From assembly GCA_963930655.1 (NCBI GenBank), contig OZ005608.1:11408001-11472000 (forward strand): a stretch of DNA of 64,000 nucleotides. Direction: 5' to 3'. A program made the translations under genes and the position numbers. Shown piece after piece: positions 45,811 to 57,399 of this stretch; the stretch's first letter is position 1, and every line of letters begins with the position of its first letter. This DNA is from Myrica gale (Eukaryota; Streptophyta; Magnoliopsida; Fagales; Myricaceae). The notes beneath the pieces were generated by a model. The model was not told the origin of the DNA, did no database searches, and saw only the letters and a list, made by a program, of their open reading frames with translations.

Positions 45811-47259
45811 TGACTCAACTAAAAATGATTAGTAAATTACTCTCAAGCGTAGGAGGAGGTTGTCAAGTAATACTAGGGAAGTACTAGATCATCTCCACAA
45901 GGAACGATCTGTTCAATTTTTCATTCCAACCACCATTACAATAAAAGAAACTATGTTCTATTTACAATTAAAATGGTATTTACAAAGGGAAAGGTTGGGT
46001 TCTTGGATATCATCCATGATTTCTGAGATTTTGAGTTGTGATCAATGTAAGTGCTAAAAGATTAATAAAGAGCTAACAAGAAAAAACACGTGATCATAAA
46101 CGTAGCATGAGATGGAGTTGAAACTAGATAAACTCAAGTAGTTGTCGAATAAACATCTCTTGGCATTAAACCTGCTCTAAAAGACATTTCATCGAACACT
46201 TTGTACCCAATCTCTAGCTAGTCACAATCCATTCATACCCATACTCAATCCAACTAACAAAAACAAAACCAAACACTATTCTAACATAAAGGAAGTGAAA
46301 TGGAAACATAACATAACATTCAATCATCCAAAGAAAACAAAACCTAAATTTGAAATATAAATGGAACAAGAGAAGAAGAGAGCAACACCCGATAGATTAA
46401 AAAGCATTCAGTAGATTAAGAAAGTAGCAGCAAGAGAGTATTCGGTCTTGGCTCAACAACAATGAAAAAAGCAATGAAAATAAACTCTATAAGAAAGAAA
46501 ACCAAAAGCAACAAAAGCTACTACGAAAGCTACAAAAGAGATCTAAGCCAAAAGCAACAAGCTTTTGGTCTTTACGGAAACAGCTGAGAAAAGCAATAAG
46601 GAAAAGTCTTGGGAGCTTGGGGAGACTCAGCAGCCATCCAAAAGCAACCTACGAACCAACAAAATGAAACTTTCGAACCCCCCTCCTTTGGCACGAAAAT
46701 TCCCTTTTAAACCTTCTTTTTGGAGGGGCTTTTGTCATGACTCAACAGCAATGCCCTAGTACATTTTTCAATTTTCCAAAATGCCCTGGTAACTCGTCAG
46801 ACGCGTCGCGCTCAACCCTTCGCTCGAGCGCCCTTAGCGATTTTCACACAGAACCATAACGCGCGACCACCGCTCGACGTGCCGCTCGAGCGGTTTCGTA
46901 TTTTCAAACAGCAGCATAACGTGCGATCAGCGCTCGACAGCGCGCTCGAGCGACTCTTTGATTCCAGCCTCCCTCTCACTTCCATGAGCTCACTCCTCTC
47001 CATTGTTCATATGCAAAACGTAAAAACAGAAGTCAATATAGAAAATATTCCAATCATATTTATGAAAATGGAGACATGAAAATATGGTGAGAGGAGAGAA
47101 AACAAATAACTTAAATTTACTCAATTACACTTGCTTTTGTCAAAATTAACAATTCGCCCCTTACTAATGCCCAAAGCATAATTTTCTCATTATCTAGTGG
47201 ACATTGTGTAATTATAGAGATTTCTCAAGTGATTAATTAACAAAATTGTGTTACAATCA
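45811..47259 (-). repeat. Athila 3' LTR (1,449 bp)
   Basis: Matches 54004-55462 at a constant offset of 8,193 over its first 787 bp, with no difference seen. Beyond 46598 the copies differ often. A TATA-like TTTAAAAGGG lies at about 46705-46715 on the minus strand, downstream of the TCGA-palindrome module. Confidence 0.9.
46800..46952. repeat. TCGA-palindrome module in Athila 3' LTR
   Basis: Three units contain CGCTCAACC/GCGCGACC/GTGCGATC half-sites and CGCTCGAGCG palindromes, separated by spacers such as TTTTCACACAGAACCATAA. A similar module occurs in a different LTR family at 14706. Confidence 0.7.
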
Positions 47260-47275
47260 CACCCCCCAACTAGCT
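47260..47275 (-). other. Polypurine tract of Athila element
   Basis: On the minus strand AGTTGGGGGGTG directly precedes the 3' LTR start TGATTGT. Confidence 0.75.
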
Positions 47276-48304
47276 TTTTGCTAGTCTCTTAGCAAAAATA
47301 GCGAAAAGTAATTGAACAAAATAATGCATTGAGATAACAATTCATTCACAAGCAAATCAGTCAATCAAAAGAATTCTCAATCATAATGACTTTACCTCTC
47401 ACAATTTCAAACAATATCAGCATCTTTGAAATACTTAGTATCTCTTCTTAATAGGCTTGAGGCAAAACGTCTAGAGAAATTACAATTTATCACCTCGACT
47501 CTCTCTTAGTTCTCATTTCTACCATTAGCTATCCAAAAGAGTTTTGACCTTAATATTGATCAATATTGATCCTAACTACTTCAAAGCTGAAGGGTCTAGC
47601 AATTTTCGCGCCAACTCTGTTCTTAAGGGTTGTTGAGTTTTCCAAACCCCCAAAGTTTGGGCAACTGTTTCTAGCCCTTGACTCAATAACAACTTAAGTT
47701 GCCCTTTTCTTTTGCACTTTTTTTTTTAAGAAATGGCACAGCTCAGTAGTCATGTAGTGTACTTCTCTCTATTCTAGTCATTGGTATGTAGATGAAGACT
47801 ACTAAAAGATATCAGGTAAAAGAAATAGCTATTTCTTAGAATGTTTTGCCCTTCATCCTGTGAGAGCTAATTCTTAGGTCAAGCTCAGAAAACTTCAAAA
47901 GTTTGAAACCAGAGAGTTCACATCATCATTCATGTTTCATCAATGTCAAATTTGAATGCTCGAGAAGGAAAGAGTTGTCAACATGCATTAATAAAGTTCA
48001 ACCACCATCACCATCTTACTAGGAGTCAGCAATTCAGCCTAATCACAGTAAAATGCAATATTGTAATGACAAGTGTAAATGAATATATTGCATGATTAAA
48101 AGCGTGCAAATCCCTCCCCCAACTAAATGAAACATTGTCCTCAATGTGAAAGCATAAAGGGAAACAAAAAAAAAGATGGGAACAGAGAGAAGCAAACCAA
48201 TAGAAAAACAACAGAAAATCACAGCCAATAAGTGCAATAGAAAAAGAGAAAAAAAAGAATGCAAATAATAAATGAAACAAAAAAGAAACAATAAAAAGGA
48301 AAGG
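47276..48304 (-). mobile_element. Athila 3' spacer
   Basis: About 1 kb between integrase and the polypurine tract. No env-like frame remains; the minus strand has T-rich hydrophobic-looking frames (48026-48348) that I regard as low-complexity. Confidence 0.5.
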
Positions 48305-49569
48305 TTAGAGGACTCCCATGGGGTCTTGAACAAGCAAGATTTCTTCATTTGGATCGAAGGGAGTCATAAGTGGCTTGAGGCGTTGTCCATTGACTGTGAA
48401 GCTATTTCCATTTTTTGGATCGACAATGTCTACCGCACCATTAGAATGAACCTCTTTAATGATATATGACCCAACCCATCGGGACTTCAGCTTCCCGGGA
48501 AAAAGATGTAGTCGGGAATTATAAAGAAGCACTCGTTGATTAGGGAGAAGCTGTTTGTCTTTAATTTTCTTGTCATGTAGTGACTTCATCCGCTCCTTTG
48601 CCAAGCGAGCATTGTCATAGGCTTCCCTCCTTGCTTCATCGAGATCAGAAATCTGCAACTTTCTTAAATCTTTGGCAGCATCAAGTGAAAAGTTAATCTG
48701 TTTTATAGCCCATAAAGCACGATGTTGAATTTTAACAGGTAGATGACAAGCCTTACCATAAACTAATCTGTAAGGGGACATCCCTAAATTAGTTTTGAAT
48801 GCAGTTCTATAGGCCCAGAGAGCATCAACCAATTTTTCGGACCAATCTTTCGAGTAGGGCGGACCGTTTTCTCAAGTATGAGCTTAATCTCTCTATTGGC
48901 CAACTCAGCTTGACCATTAGTTTAGGGGTGATATGGAGTAGAGACTTTGTTAGTCACCCCATATTTTTGCATGAGTTTTTCAAAAGGTTTATTGCAAAAA
49001 TGCGAACCTCCATCACTAATGATCGCTTTGGGCAAGCCAAAACGTGCAAACAACTCTTTTAGAAAACGAATGACAACCTTATGATCATTTTTCCTACAAT
49101 GTATGGCTTCCACCCATTTTGACACATAATCTACAACAACTAAAATGTAAGAGTTTCTAAATGAATTTGGGAAGGGTCCCATAAAATCAATTCCCCAACA
49201 ATAAAAAATTTCAAGAGTTAAAATAGGGGAAATAGGCATTTCATTTCTTGCTGTAATTTTTCCAATTTTTTGACAAGGCTCACAGGCCTTGCAAAATGAT
49301 TCAACATCTTTAAACATAGTAGGCCAGTAGAGTCCACTTTGCAGAATTTTTGAAACAGTTTTCTTTGCGGCAAAGTGGCCTCCACACGCTCCACTATGGC
49401 AAAAATGCATCACAGAGGTAAACTCATCATCAGACACACATCGACGTACCAATTGATCAGCGCAATATTTAAACAAATAAGGGTTGTCGAAATAATAGAG
49501 TCGTACCTCAAACCAAGGAGCGCGTGACATCTGGTCAGCGCAATATTTAAACAAATAAGGGTTGTCCAA
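48305..49569 (-). pseudogene. Athila integrase
   Basis: The minus-strand frame 49569-48922 has the zinc-binding region (HFCHSGACGGHFAAKKTV, then FCKACEPCQKIG), DFMGPFPNSF, DYVSKWVEAI and IISDGGSHFCN, so the first two catalytic aspartates are present. After YHP the usual glutamine codon is TAA (near 48921), followed in frame by TNGQAELANREIK with the catalytic glutamate. A shift leads to 48832-48305 with WAYRTAFKTNLGMSPYRLVYG and the C-terminal LKSRWVGSY domain. The motifs are characteristic of the Athila lineage. Confidence 0.88.
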
Positions 49570-50069
49570 AGCTTTGGCATCTGGTCAGTGACAAGGTAAT
49601 TTACAATATCCTCAAACCAATGAGCGCGCGACACTGCAAAAAGATGCTCATCAGGAAAATCATCATTTAAGGGAGGAAGTGATGAAGATACATCAGATAG
49701 CTGCAAGCGAGAAAGATGATCAGCTACAACATTTTCAACTCCATTTTTATCTCGAATGGTAATGTTGAACTCTTGAAGAAGAAAAATCAAACGGATCAAT
49801 CTAGGCTTAGTGTCCTTCTTGGCCAACAAATACTTCAAAGCAGAGTGGTCAGTAAAGATAATAACAGGCGACCCAATAATCTAAGAATGAAATTTATCTG
49901 AAGCAAACACTACAGCTAACAACTTTTTCTTGGTGGTGGTATAGTTTCTCTGAGTATCATTTAAAGTACGACTTGCATAATAAATGACAGTAGGCTTGTT
50001 ATCCACTCGTTGGCCGAGAACGGCACCAAGAGCGAAATCATTAGCATTGGTCATAATTTCAAAAGGCAA
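49410..50069 (-). pseudogene. Athila RNase H and connection
   Basis: The first part (50069-49881) has ALGAVLGQRVDNKP, YYASRTLND and NYTTTKKKLLAVVFA. The usual DAS at the start of RNase H reads NAN, so the first acidic residue is lost. The second (49838-49410) has YLLAKKDTKPRLIRLIFLLQEF and VADHLSRL. A 78-bp in-frame tandem duplication (about 49457-49612) repeats the residues YLFKYCADQ just before the integrase zinc finger. Confidence 0.82.
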
Positions 50070-50377
50070 GTCCCACCGAGGTGGTGCATAATGGGTGCAA
50101 CTGTCAAGTGTTTCTTCAAGGTCTCAAAGACATGATGGCATTCATCAGTCCATAAGAAAGTAGTATCATTTTGCAATAAAGTACACAATGGTTTAGAAAT
50201 ACTACTAAATCCTTAAATGAAACGCCTATAAAAGCCAGTCTGGCCAAGAAAAGACCGGATATCCCTCACTGTCCTAGGGACAGGTAACTGAGAAATCAGC
50301 TCTATCTTGGCTCTGTTAACCTCTATACCGCGCTCAGAAACTAGATGACCAAGTATCAAGCCACTACTCACCATAAA

Positions 50378-51073
50378 CTAACATTTCTCCCAATTCAACA
50401 GCAAATTCTTCTCTTCACATCTTTTCAAGACATCAGTTAAATTTTTCAAGCAATCATCAAAAGATTTACCAAACACAGAAAAATTATCCATAAAAACTTC
50501 ACACATATCATCTAGCATGTCAGAAAAGATGCTCATCATACAACGCTGAAAAGTAGCAGGTGCATTACATAAACCAAATGGCATTCTACGAAAAGCATAA
50601 GTACCAAATGGACAAGTGAAGGTGGTCTTCTCTTGATCCTCTGGTGCTATGACAATTTGATAGTATCCAGAAAAGCCATCAAGAAAACAATAAAAAGTAT
50701 TACTAGCTACTTTTTCGAGTGTCTGATCCAGGAAAGGTAATGAGAAATGATTTTTTCGACTAACCGAATTCAACATACGGTAGTCGATACACATTCTCCA
50801 ACCAGTTACCTTCCTAGAAGGGATCAACTCTCAACTAGCATTTTCAATAGCAGTTAAACCAGATTTTTTTGGAACTACCTGTGTTGGGCTTACCCACTTA
50901 CTGTCGGAGATAGGATAAATGATGCCCACAGCTAATAATTTCAGCACCTCTTTCTTCACCACCTCTTTCATGGTGGGATTTAATCTCCGCTGTGCATCAC
51001 GAACTGGTCTCGCATCTCCCTCCAGAAAAATGTTGTGTGCAAATTGAAGGGTTAATTCCTTTGATGTCTGCAA
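50378..51073 (-). pseudogene. Athila reverse transcriptase
   Basis: The minus-strand frame 51073-50831 has RRLNPTMKEVVKKEV, VGIIYPISDSKWVSP and VVPKKSG. It then continues (50827-50378) as TGWRMCIDYRMLNSVSRK, HFSLPFLDQ, FLDGFSGYYQI and MPFGLCNAPATFQRC. The catalytic FMDD of this lineage reads FMDN (near 50485), so the enzyme should be inactive. A stop and a shift near 50830 also interrupt it. Confidence 0.88.
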
Positions 51074-51204
51074 TGGTCCAGCCTATTGCTCCCCGATGCT
51101 TTCTCAATACTTGCAATAAATCGGCTTCCTGTTTCGCAGTAAGTTGAGAAGAAATGACCACCAAAGGGCTTCAAAGACTGGCCTACGCCAACTACCTGTG
51201 TAGC

Positions 51205-52223
51205 TCACATCTGAGAGGGGTCATGTGTCTCTATTAACTGTCCTTCTACCTCTGTCAATTCTACTAATGGAGGGACTGTCTCAATAAGAGTCTTAGGGTA
51301 CTCAGGAAATTCATCTTCAAATGCACTATCAGAATTAAGTACTTCTGACAGTTCCAAAATGTCAAAGTCATCTATCACATCAACTGCATGTACCTCTGAG
51401 TCGTCACATCCAGTCGGCATCTTGCAGGCATTGAACACGTTCATCTCGAATGTCATATTCCCAAATGTGAGCTTCAGTACTCCACTTCAACAATTAATTA
51501 ATGCATTGGAGGTAGCAAGGAATGGACGTCCAAGAATGACAGGTGCCTGGTCGATAGGGAAACTTTCTGCTGTATATCCAGGACTACAAAATCCACTGGA
51601 TAGTAAAATTTGTCTACCTGAACCAAAACATCTTCAATTATACCCCGTGGCACATTGACTGATCTGTCAGCCAACTGTGGCATGATATAAGTCTTTTTTA
51701 GCTCACCCAATCCCAACTGCTCATATATTGAGAATGGTAGCAAGTTCACACTGCTACCCAAATCAAGTAAAGCTCTCCCTATGCGTGATTCACCGATCAT
51801 AATGGAAATAGTAGGAGTACCGGGATCTCTAAACTTCTGAGGAGTTTCGCTCAGTATCAATGCGCTGACTTGCTCTGTCAAGAAGGCTTTCTTCTTTACA
51901 TTCAGCTTCCTCTTCATTGTGCACAAGTCCTTCAGAAATTTTGCATATGAAGGAACTTGTTGTATGGCATCCAAAAGTGGAATATTAATCTTCACTTGCT
52001 TGAAGATTTCCTGAATCTCCGTATGATATTTGTTCTTTTTGTCAGCTGCCAATCTCTGAGGATAGGAAACCATAGGTCGAAACTTCCTACTTGTCTCTGC
52101 CGCATCACTTGCAGGTTTCTTTGCTTCAAGCCGGACTTCCTCTGGTTTCAAATTATTCGTAGCTTCATCTGCCTCATTCACAACGTCAGGTGTTAGGGGA
52201 TCTGTCTGTCTATCCATAGGCAT
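51205..52223 (-). pseudogene. Athila protease region
   Basis: The frame 52223-51498 contains the retropepsin motif as ALLDLGSSVNLLPFSIYE, followed by KTYIMPQLADRSVN, PRGIIEDVLVQVD and DFVVLDI. It then passes to an acidic linker (51456-51205) before RT. The catalytic aspartate in DLGSS is retained. Confidence 0.82.
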
Positions 52224-52270
52224 CTCAGGTCAGGAAACTTCCTTTCCGCTTCTTAAAGAAATGACAACCT

Positions 52271-52942
52271 TTACTGTTTCAATGGATTCCTCTGAGACAA
52301 TACTTGAGGATTAGGCTGGGGTTGTGCTGGGAATTTTCCTCTGTCAAGAGTGCTCAATGTCGTACTCATCTTATTAATGGTGCCCCGTAATTCATTTATG
52401 GCCTGAGTGTTCTGACTGTTAGTGGTGGCCTGAATCTGCTTGAACTGCTGAAGTGTGTTGGCCACCTGTGCCATACTATCGTCAAAAGACTTATTTGGTG
52501 GAGCAGGGGGTTGAAACTGATAATGTTGAGCAGCTAAATGAGATTGAAATCCTGGAGGCGCTGCTGCAATTTGATAGCTCTGAGAACGCTGATGTGTCTG
52601 ATACTGATGCTGAAGAGCAGCCGGATGAGATGTATGCTGAGAAGGTGGTGCATAGGACTGGGGAGGTTGCTGAAAATGCGAAGATTGACCAGATTGATCA
52701 TTTCTCCATGAAAAATTTGGATGATTCCTCCACCCCGGATTGCAAGTGTTAGAGAAAGGTTGATTTGGTGTTCTGTTAACCCAATTTGCTGATTGCATCT
52801 GATCAGACCCACTATCCTGTAAAACTGGCATAATCGGACAATCCTGAGTCTTATGGCTAGTATCGGCGCATAGAGAACACACCTTCACTGCTTTCGCGGC
52901 CTTCACCTTCTCTAATTCCATAACCTCCAACCTCCTAGTCAA
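52271..52942 (-). pseudogene. Athila gag C-terminal part with zinc knuckle
   Basis: Residues CSLCADTSHKTQDC form a C-X2-C-X4-H-X4-C knuckle for RNA packaging. A long Q/P/S-rich tail follows (QPPQSYAPPSQHTSH) and then a FDDSMAQVANTLQQF segment common in Gypsy Gag. It is in a different frame from the N-terminal Gag, with stops between 52943 and 53232. Confidence 0.8.
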
Positions 52943-53232
52943 ATCACTAATACGAGCTTGGACATCAGTATCCTCTTTGACTTAATATTTACCCCCACCA
53001 CCAATTGCTCTGAGAGGTTGTACTGCTAATGGTCCCCGGTCAGATCGTGTATTCCATTGTTGGGCACTTTTAGCAAGGTAATCAAAGAACTTCAATGCTT
53101 CATCAGGTTCCTTGCTAAAGAATTCCCCATTGCACATAGTCTGAACAAACTGCTTGCATTCAGGTGTAAGTGCAGTGTAAAAGTAGTTGATAAGCCTCTA
53201 AGACTCAAAGCCATGATGTGGACAGATGTTCT

Positions 53233-53835
53233 TTAAATCCTTGAATCTTTCCCAACAAGCGTGGAAGGTCTCATCACCTTTCTGCATAAAGTGGTTGATT
53301 TGCTCTTCAAAAATTGAGTTCTCTGAAAAGGAAAAAATTTATGTAAGAACTCACGTTGCATGTCAAACCAACTAGAGATAGAATTTGATCTCAAAGAATT
53401 AAACCAAATCTTCTCTTTATCCTTTAAAAAGAAAGGAAATAAACGAAGTTTAACAAATTCATCTGTTGTAACTCTAGTAATAAAAGTAGTGCAAACAAGC
53501 TCAAAATCCGTCAAGTGTTGGTATGGACTCTCGGAATCCATCCCATGGAATTGAGGTACTATTGACATCATGCCATGCTTAATTGAAAAATTAGAAACAT
53601 CATCAGGTAAAGCAATGCATGATGGTGTTGTGGTGCGAGTGGGCTGCAAGTAATTTCTTAATGTTCTAGGTGTTTCTTCAGCCATATCTTCAACAGTAGC
53701 AGAATTTTCCAAATCATAGTTTAAATCAATACTATTAGTGTCTGACTCAACACTTGACACACTATCACTATACACACTATCAGTAGAACTCACTCTATAT
53801 AGTCTATGTGTATCATCTCTTGCCCAATTCATCAA
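53233..53835 (-). pseudogene. Athila gag N-terminal part
   Basis: The frame starts near 53835 and includes RTLRNYLQPTRTTTPSCI, PQFHGMDSESPYQHL and LRLFPFFLKDKEKIWFNSL, followed by W-DMQREFLHKFFP, the retrotransposon Gag capsid domain of this lineage. The frame breaks after about 200 residues. Confidence 0.85.
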
Positions 53836-53978
53836 ACATGAGTGCCTAAGAGAGTAATATCAAGCGTATGTGTGTATAAAGTGTCTGTGTCTGTGTATGA
53901 ACTAAAGAACCATCAACTAATAATGTAAAAAGGAAATAAAGAAAAATAATGGCAATAGAATGTCAATTGAACTTACTG

Positions 53979-53997
53979 TTCCACGACATCGGCGCCA
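53979..53997 (-). other. Primer-binding site of Athila element
   Basis: The minus strand reads TGGCGCCGATGTCGTGG soon after the 5' LTR. It resembles the Asp-tRNA site TGGCGCCGTTGCCGGGG with a few substitutions. Confidence 0.7.
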
Positions 53998-54003
53998 AAA
54001 ACT

Positions 54004-55462
54004 TGACTCAACTAAAAATGATTAGTAAATTACTCTCAAGCGTAGGAGGAGGTTGTCAAGTAATACTAGGGAAGTACTAGATCATCTCCACAAGGAACGA
54101 TCTGTTCAATTTTTCATTCCAACCACCATTACAATAAAAGAAACTATGTTCTATTTACAATTAAAATGGTATTTACAAAGGGAAAGGTTGGGTTCTTGGA
54201 TATCATCCATGATTTCTGAGATTTTGAGTTGTGATCAATGTAAGTGCTAAAAGATTAATAAAGAGCTAACAAGAAAAAACACGTGATCATAAACGTAGCA
54301 TGAGATGGAGTTGAAACTAGATAAACTCAAGTAGTTGTCGAATAAACATCTCTTGGCATTAAACCTGCTCTAAAAGACATTTCATCGAACACTTTGTACC
54401 CAATCTCTAGCTAGTCACAATCCATTCATACCCATACTCAATCCAACTAACAAAAACAAAACCAAACACTATTCTAACATAAAGGAAGTGAAATGGAAAC
54501 ATAACATAACATTCAATCATCCAAAGAAAACAAAACCTAAATTTGAAATATAAATGGAACAAGAGAAGAAGAGAGCAACACCCGATAGATTAAAAAGCAT
54601 TCAGTAGATTAAGAAAGTAGCAGCAAGAGAGTATTCGGTCTTGGCTCAACAACAATGAAAAAAGCAATGAAAATAAACTCTATAAGAAAGAAAACCAAAA
54701 GCAACAAAAGCTACTACGAAAGCTACAAAAGAGATCTAAGCCAAAAGCAACAAGCTTTTGGTCTTTACGGAAACAGCTGAGAAAAGCAATAGGGAAAAGT
54801 CTTGGGAGCTTGGGGAGACTAGCAGCCATCCAAAAGCAACCTACGAACCAGCAAAATGAAACTTTCGAACCCCCCTGCTTTGGCACGAAAATCCCCTTTT
54901 AAACCTTCTTTTTGGAGGGGATGTTGTCTTGACTCAGCAGCAATGCCCTAGTGCATTTTTTGATTCCCAAAATGCCCTGGTAACTCTTCAGACACGTCGC
55001 GATCGATCGGCGCTCAACCCTTCACTCGAGCGCCCTTGGCGATCTTCACACAGAACCATAACGTGCGACCATCGCTCGACGTGCCGCTCAAGCAGTTTTG
55101 TATTTTCAAACAGCAGTATAATGCGCGATCAGCGCTCGACAGCGCGCTCGAGTGACTCTTTGATTCCAGCCTCCCTCTCACTTCCATGAGCTCACTTCGT
55201 CTCCATTGTTCATATGCAAAACATAAAAACAGAAGTCAATATAGAAAATATTCCAATCATATTTATGACAATGGAGACATGAAAATATGGTGAGAGGAGA
55301 GAAAACAAATAACTTAAATTTACTCAATTACACTTACTTTTGTCAAAATTAACAATTCGCCCTTTACTAATGCCCAAAGCATAATTTTCTCATTATCTAG
55401 TGGAAATGGTGTAATTATAGAGATTTCTCAAGTGATTAATTAACAAAATTGTGATACAATCA
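54004..55462 (-). repeat. Athila 5' LTR (1,459 bp)
   Basis: Partner of 45811-47259. It holds a ten-base segment (ATCGATCGGC region, about 55006-55016) that the other copy lacks. The TCGA-palindrome module is at 55008-55153. Confidence 0.9.
55008..55153. repeat. TCGA-palindrome module in Athila 5' LTR
   Basis: Same module as 46800-46952, with several palindrome positions altered (for example CGCTCAAGCAG for CGCTCGAGCGG). Confidence 0.7.
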
Positions 55463-55880
55463 TTCATACTTATATTTCTCCATTTGTTGTGTTAGGTAGG
55501 TGACATGAGTTGATCGCGATGTGGGAGCTGGTGTGGGATCACTGAGTTTCCCAAACCCTGAGGGCTAAGTGTATTCGAATTTATGCCCAAACGCCTCATG
55601 GAACACCAGTTCAGCCACTGCCAAATTTGTTTTAGTAGGATCTCTCTCAACAAATAGCTTCATCATCATCTCCTGCGTAGTCAATGTAATGCATGCTCAT
55701 ATAACTAATGTTCTTATTGACCATATGGGAAATAACCAAGGACTAAATGACACCATGAAGGATTACATATGTCTATTCAACCTTGTCATTTTAAAGTTGT
55801 CATCTCGCTTTGTGACATGTGAGCGCTTGTAGAACTCGATTAAAATTATCCAATGAACACAAACAAATTATAAAAGAAAT
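55463..55880 (-). pseudogene. CACTA tnpA-like gene, interrupted exon
   Basis: On the minus strand: EFYKRSHVTKRDDNF, then after decayed sequence LAVAELVFHEAFGHKFEYT, one TAG, then PSGFGKL and TYLTQQMEKYKYE. This order (a short trihelix-like region, then a VFxEAFG-like motif, then a coiled-coil tail) fits the second protein of plant En/Spm elements. The frame runs directly into 45641-45810 if the Athila element is left out. Confidence 0.6.
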
Positions 55881-56808
55881 GTTTATATATCTTTTTAGCA
55901 CGAAGGTTTTGTAGTGACTTTGATCCTGATTTGTGGGGAAAACGAGCTTGCTTGGATTAACCGTGTTCATCTTGCACACGATCTACACAACACTTAATCA
56001 TTTTGTTCAACGTCTTATATGGAAAATACCCTCCACATCTAATTTTTAAGCAAATTCAAGATTCATTGGATATTCGATAATAGACTAGGCAAACATGTTG
56101 GTGCAGTAATCAGTTGCTATTATTTGCAAATGGAATAATGTTGGGTCCTTTTATACAATTAAAGAAAGCCTAGTATACTGAAACCTTCTCTATAATGGTT
56201 TGCAAGACTATGAGGCTTGCTTATAAGATAGCAAAACTCTAACATTGTTTGAAAAGAAAAAAACCTCCTAAGTAGAGAAGGATTTCTTAATAACAAAATA
56301 AAACTCAAACTGAACACAAACAAAGGTAAATAGGCAGTCAAATCTGTAAAGTTAATAAATGTCAATATCTAGCCTTCTTATAAGTACATTGAAAAAATGC
56401 ACTTAGATAGGTCCATTGGCAAGAAACTCTTAGAGGCTATGTTGCTAGAATTTTAACAACAAAAAGAGTACTAATAGTTTCGGTGGATCTCGAGATATTG
56501 ACAAGAACTTCTACAAAATTTGATAGAGGGTTGCCTTAAATATCCTTAAATAAAATGACATGAGATGAAATATTTTGCGACTTTTCTTCTTCTTCGTGAA
56601 CAGTTATTAGCATTGAACTCCGTTGAGGATGCTCTGACTCTGACGGCTTCCCAACTCGTCAAGACTGACATCCTTTTCTCTTCCTCGACAAACTTTTGGC
56701 GTGGGTAATGGCTTACATCTCCCGGAACCATAGTAGCTGAAAGGGTACACTTGCAGATCCTGTGAGCTTCAACCATGACTAGATGTTCGTGGGGAATTAG
56801 CAAAGCCC
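55881..56808. other. Unassigned, inside presumed CACTA element
   Basis: Short unremarkable frames on both strands. Nothing recognised. Confidence 0.3.
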
Positions 56809-57040
56809 ATGAGCAATGATGGTTTCTTCGTGGGCGTTGAGTGTTGCCGACAACAAGTTTTTTTTTTGTTTTTTAATTTTTGTTTATATTTTTCTACACG
56901 AGCAGTGATGGTTTCTTTGTTGGCGCTCATTTTTTACGACAACAAGTGCTTTTTAATTTTTTTTAGTTTTAGTTTTTATTTTTCTACACGAGCAGTTTCT
57001 GGTGGGCATTGATTTTTCACCAACAAGTAACATTTTTTCC
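56809..57040 (+). repeat. Tandem repeat, about 91-bp unit
   Basis: Two and a half units. Each starts GAGCARTGATGGTTTCTT, contains GACAACAAGT and ends TTATTTTTCTACAC. The last is truncated after CACCAACAAGT. Confidence 0.7.
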
Positions 57041-57399
57041 AACTTTTACTACTTAACCATGATAATCTCAGAAGAGCTGATATCGTCATTAGTTCATAAT
57101 ATAATTTAGGAGGAGTCAAAGATTAAAGCACAGAGTACTCTGCATTCCTAGATTCTTGTACAATAACAAAGCATTCATAATTAAAATGCAAATATACTTA
57201 TCTTTAGAGCTATACATTTGTCAACAAATTGATTTGTTGGCTCTCTTTTTTTTCCTTTTCCTCTGACCCTACTTTGAATACAACTTACCACAGATGTCTC
57301 GCTCAAAACACAATCATTCTCATAAAAGGTACCCAAATTACATCACAATCTTCCTTTACTAACAACCCAAAGTACATCATATCATAATATTGCTAACTA

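Larger units (their letters stand above)
45811..55462 (-). mobile_element. Athila-type Gypsy retrotransposon (minus strand)
   Basis: A complete element of 9.65 kb: LTRs at 45811-47259 and 54004-55462, an Asp-tRNA type PBS, gag, protease, RT, RNase H, integrase, a spacer of about 1 kb with no recognisable env, and a polypurine tract. The 5-mers flanking it read, on the minus strand, ATGAA (right) and CTGAA (left), a near-perfect target duplication. Lineage is inferred from integrase and RT motifs, PBS and LTR length. Several domains carry stops, frameshifts and active-site changes, so it cannot be autonomous. Confidence 0.88.

Noticed and set aside
45860-46057. 65-codon frame identical to one at 54053-54250
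   Set aside because: The identity is due to the two Athila LTRs, and the frame lies in LTR sequence antisense to the element.
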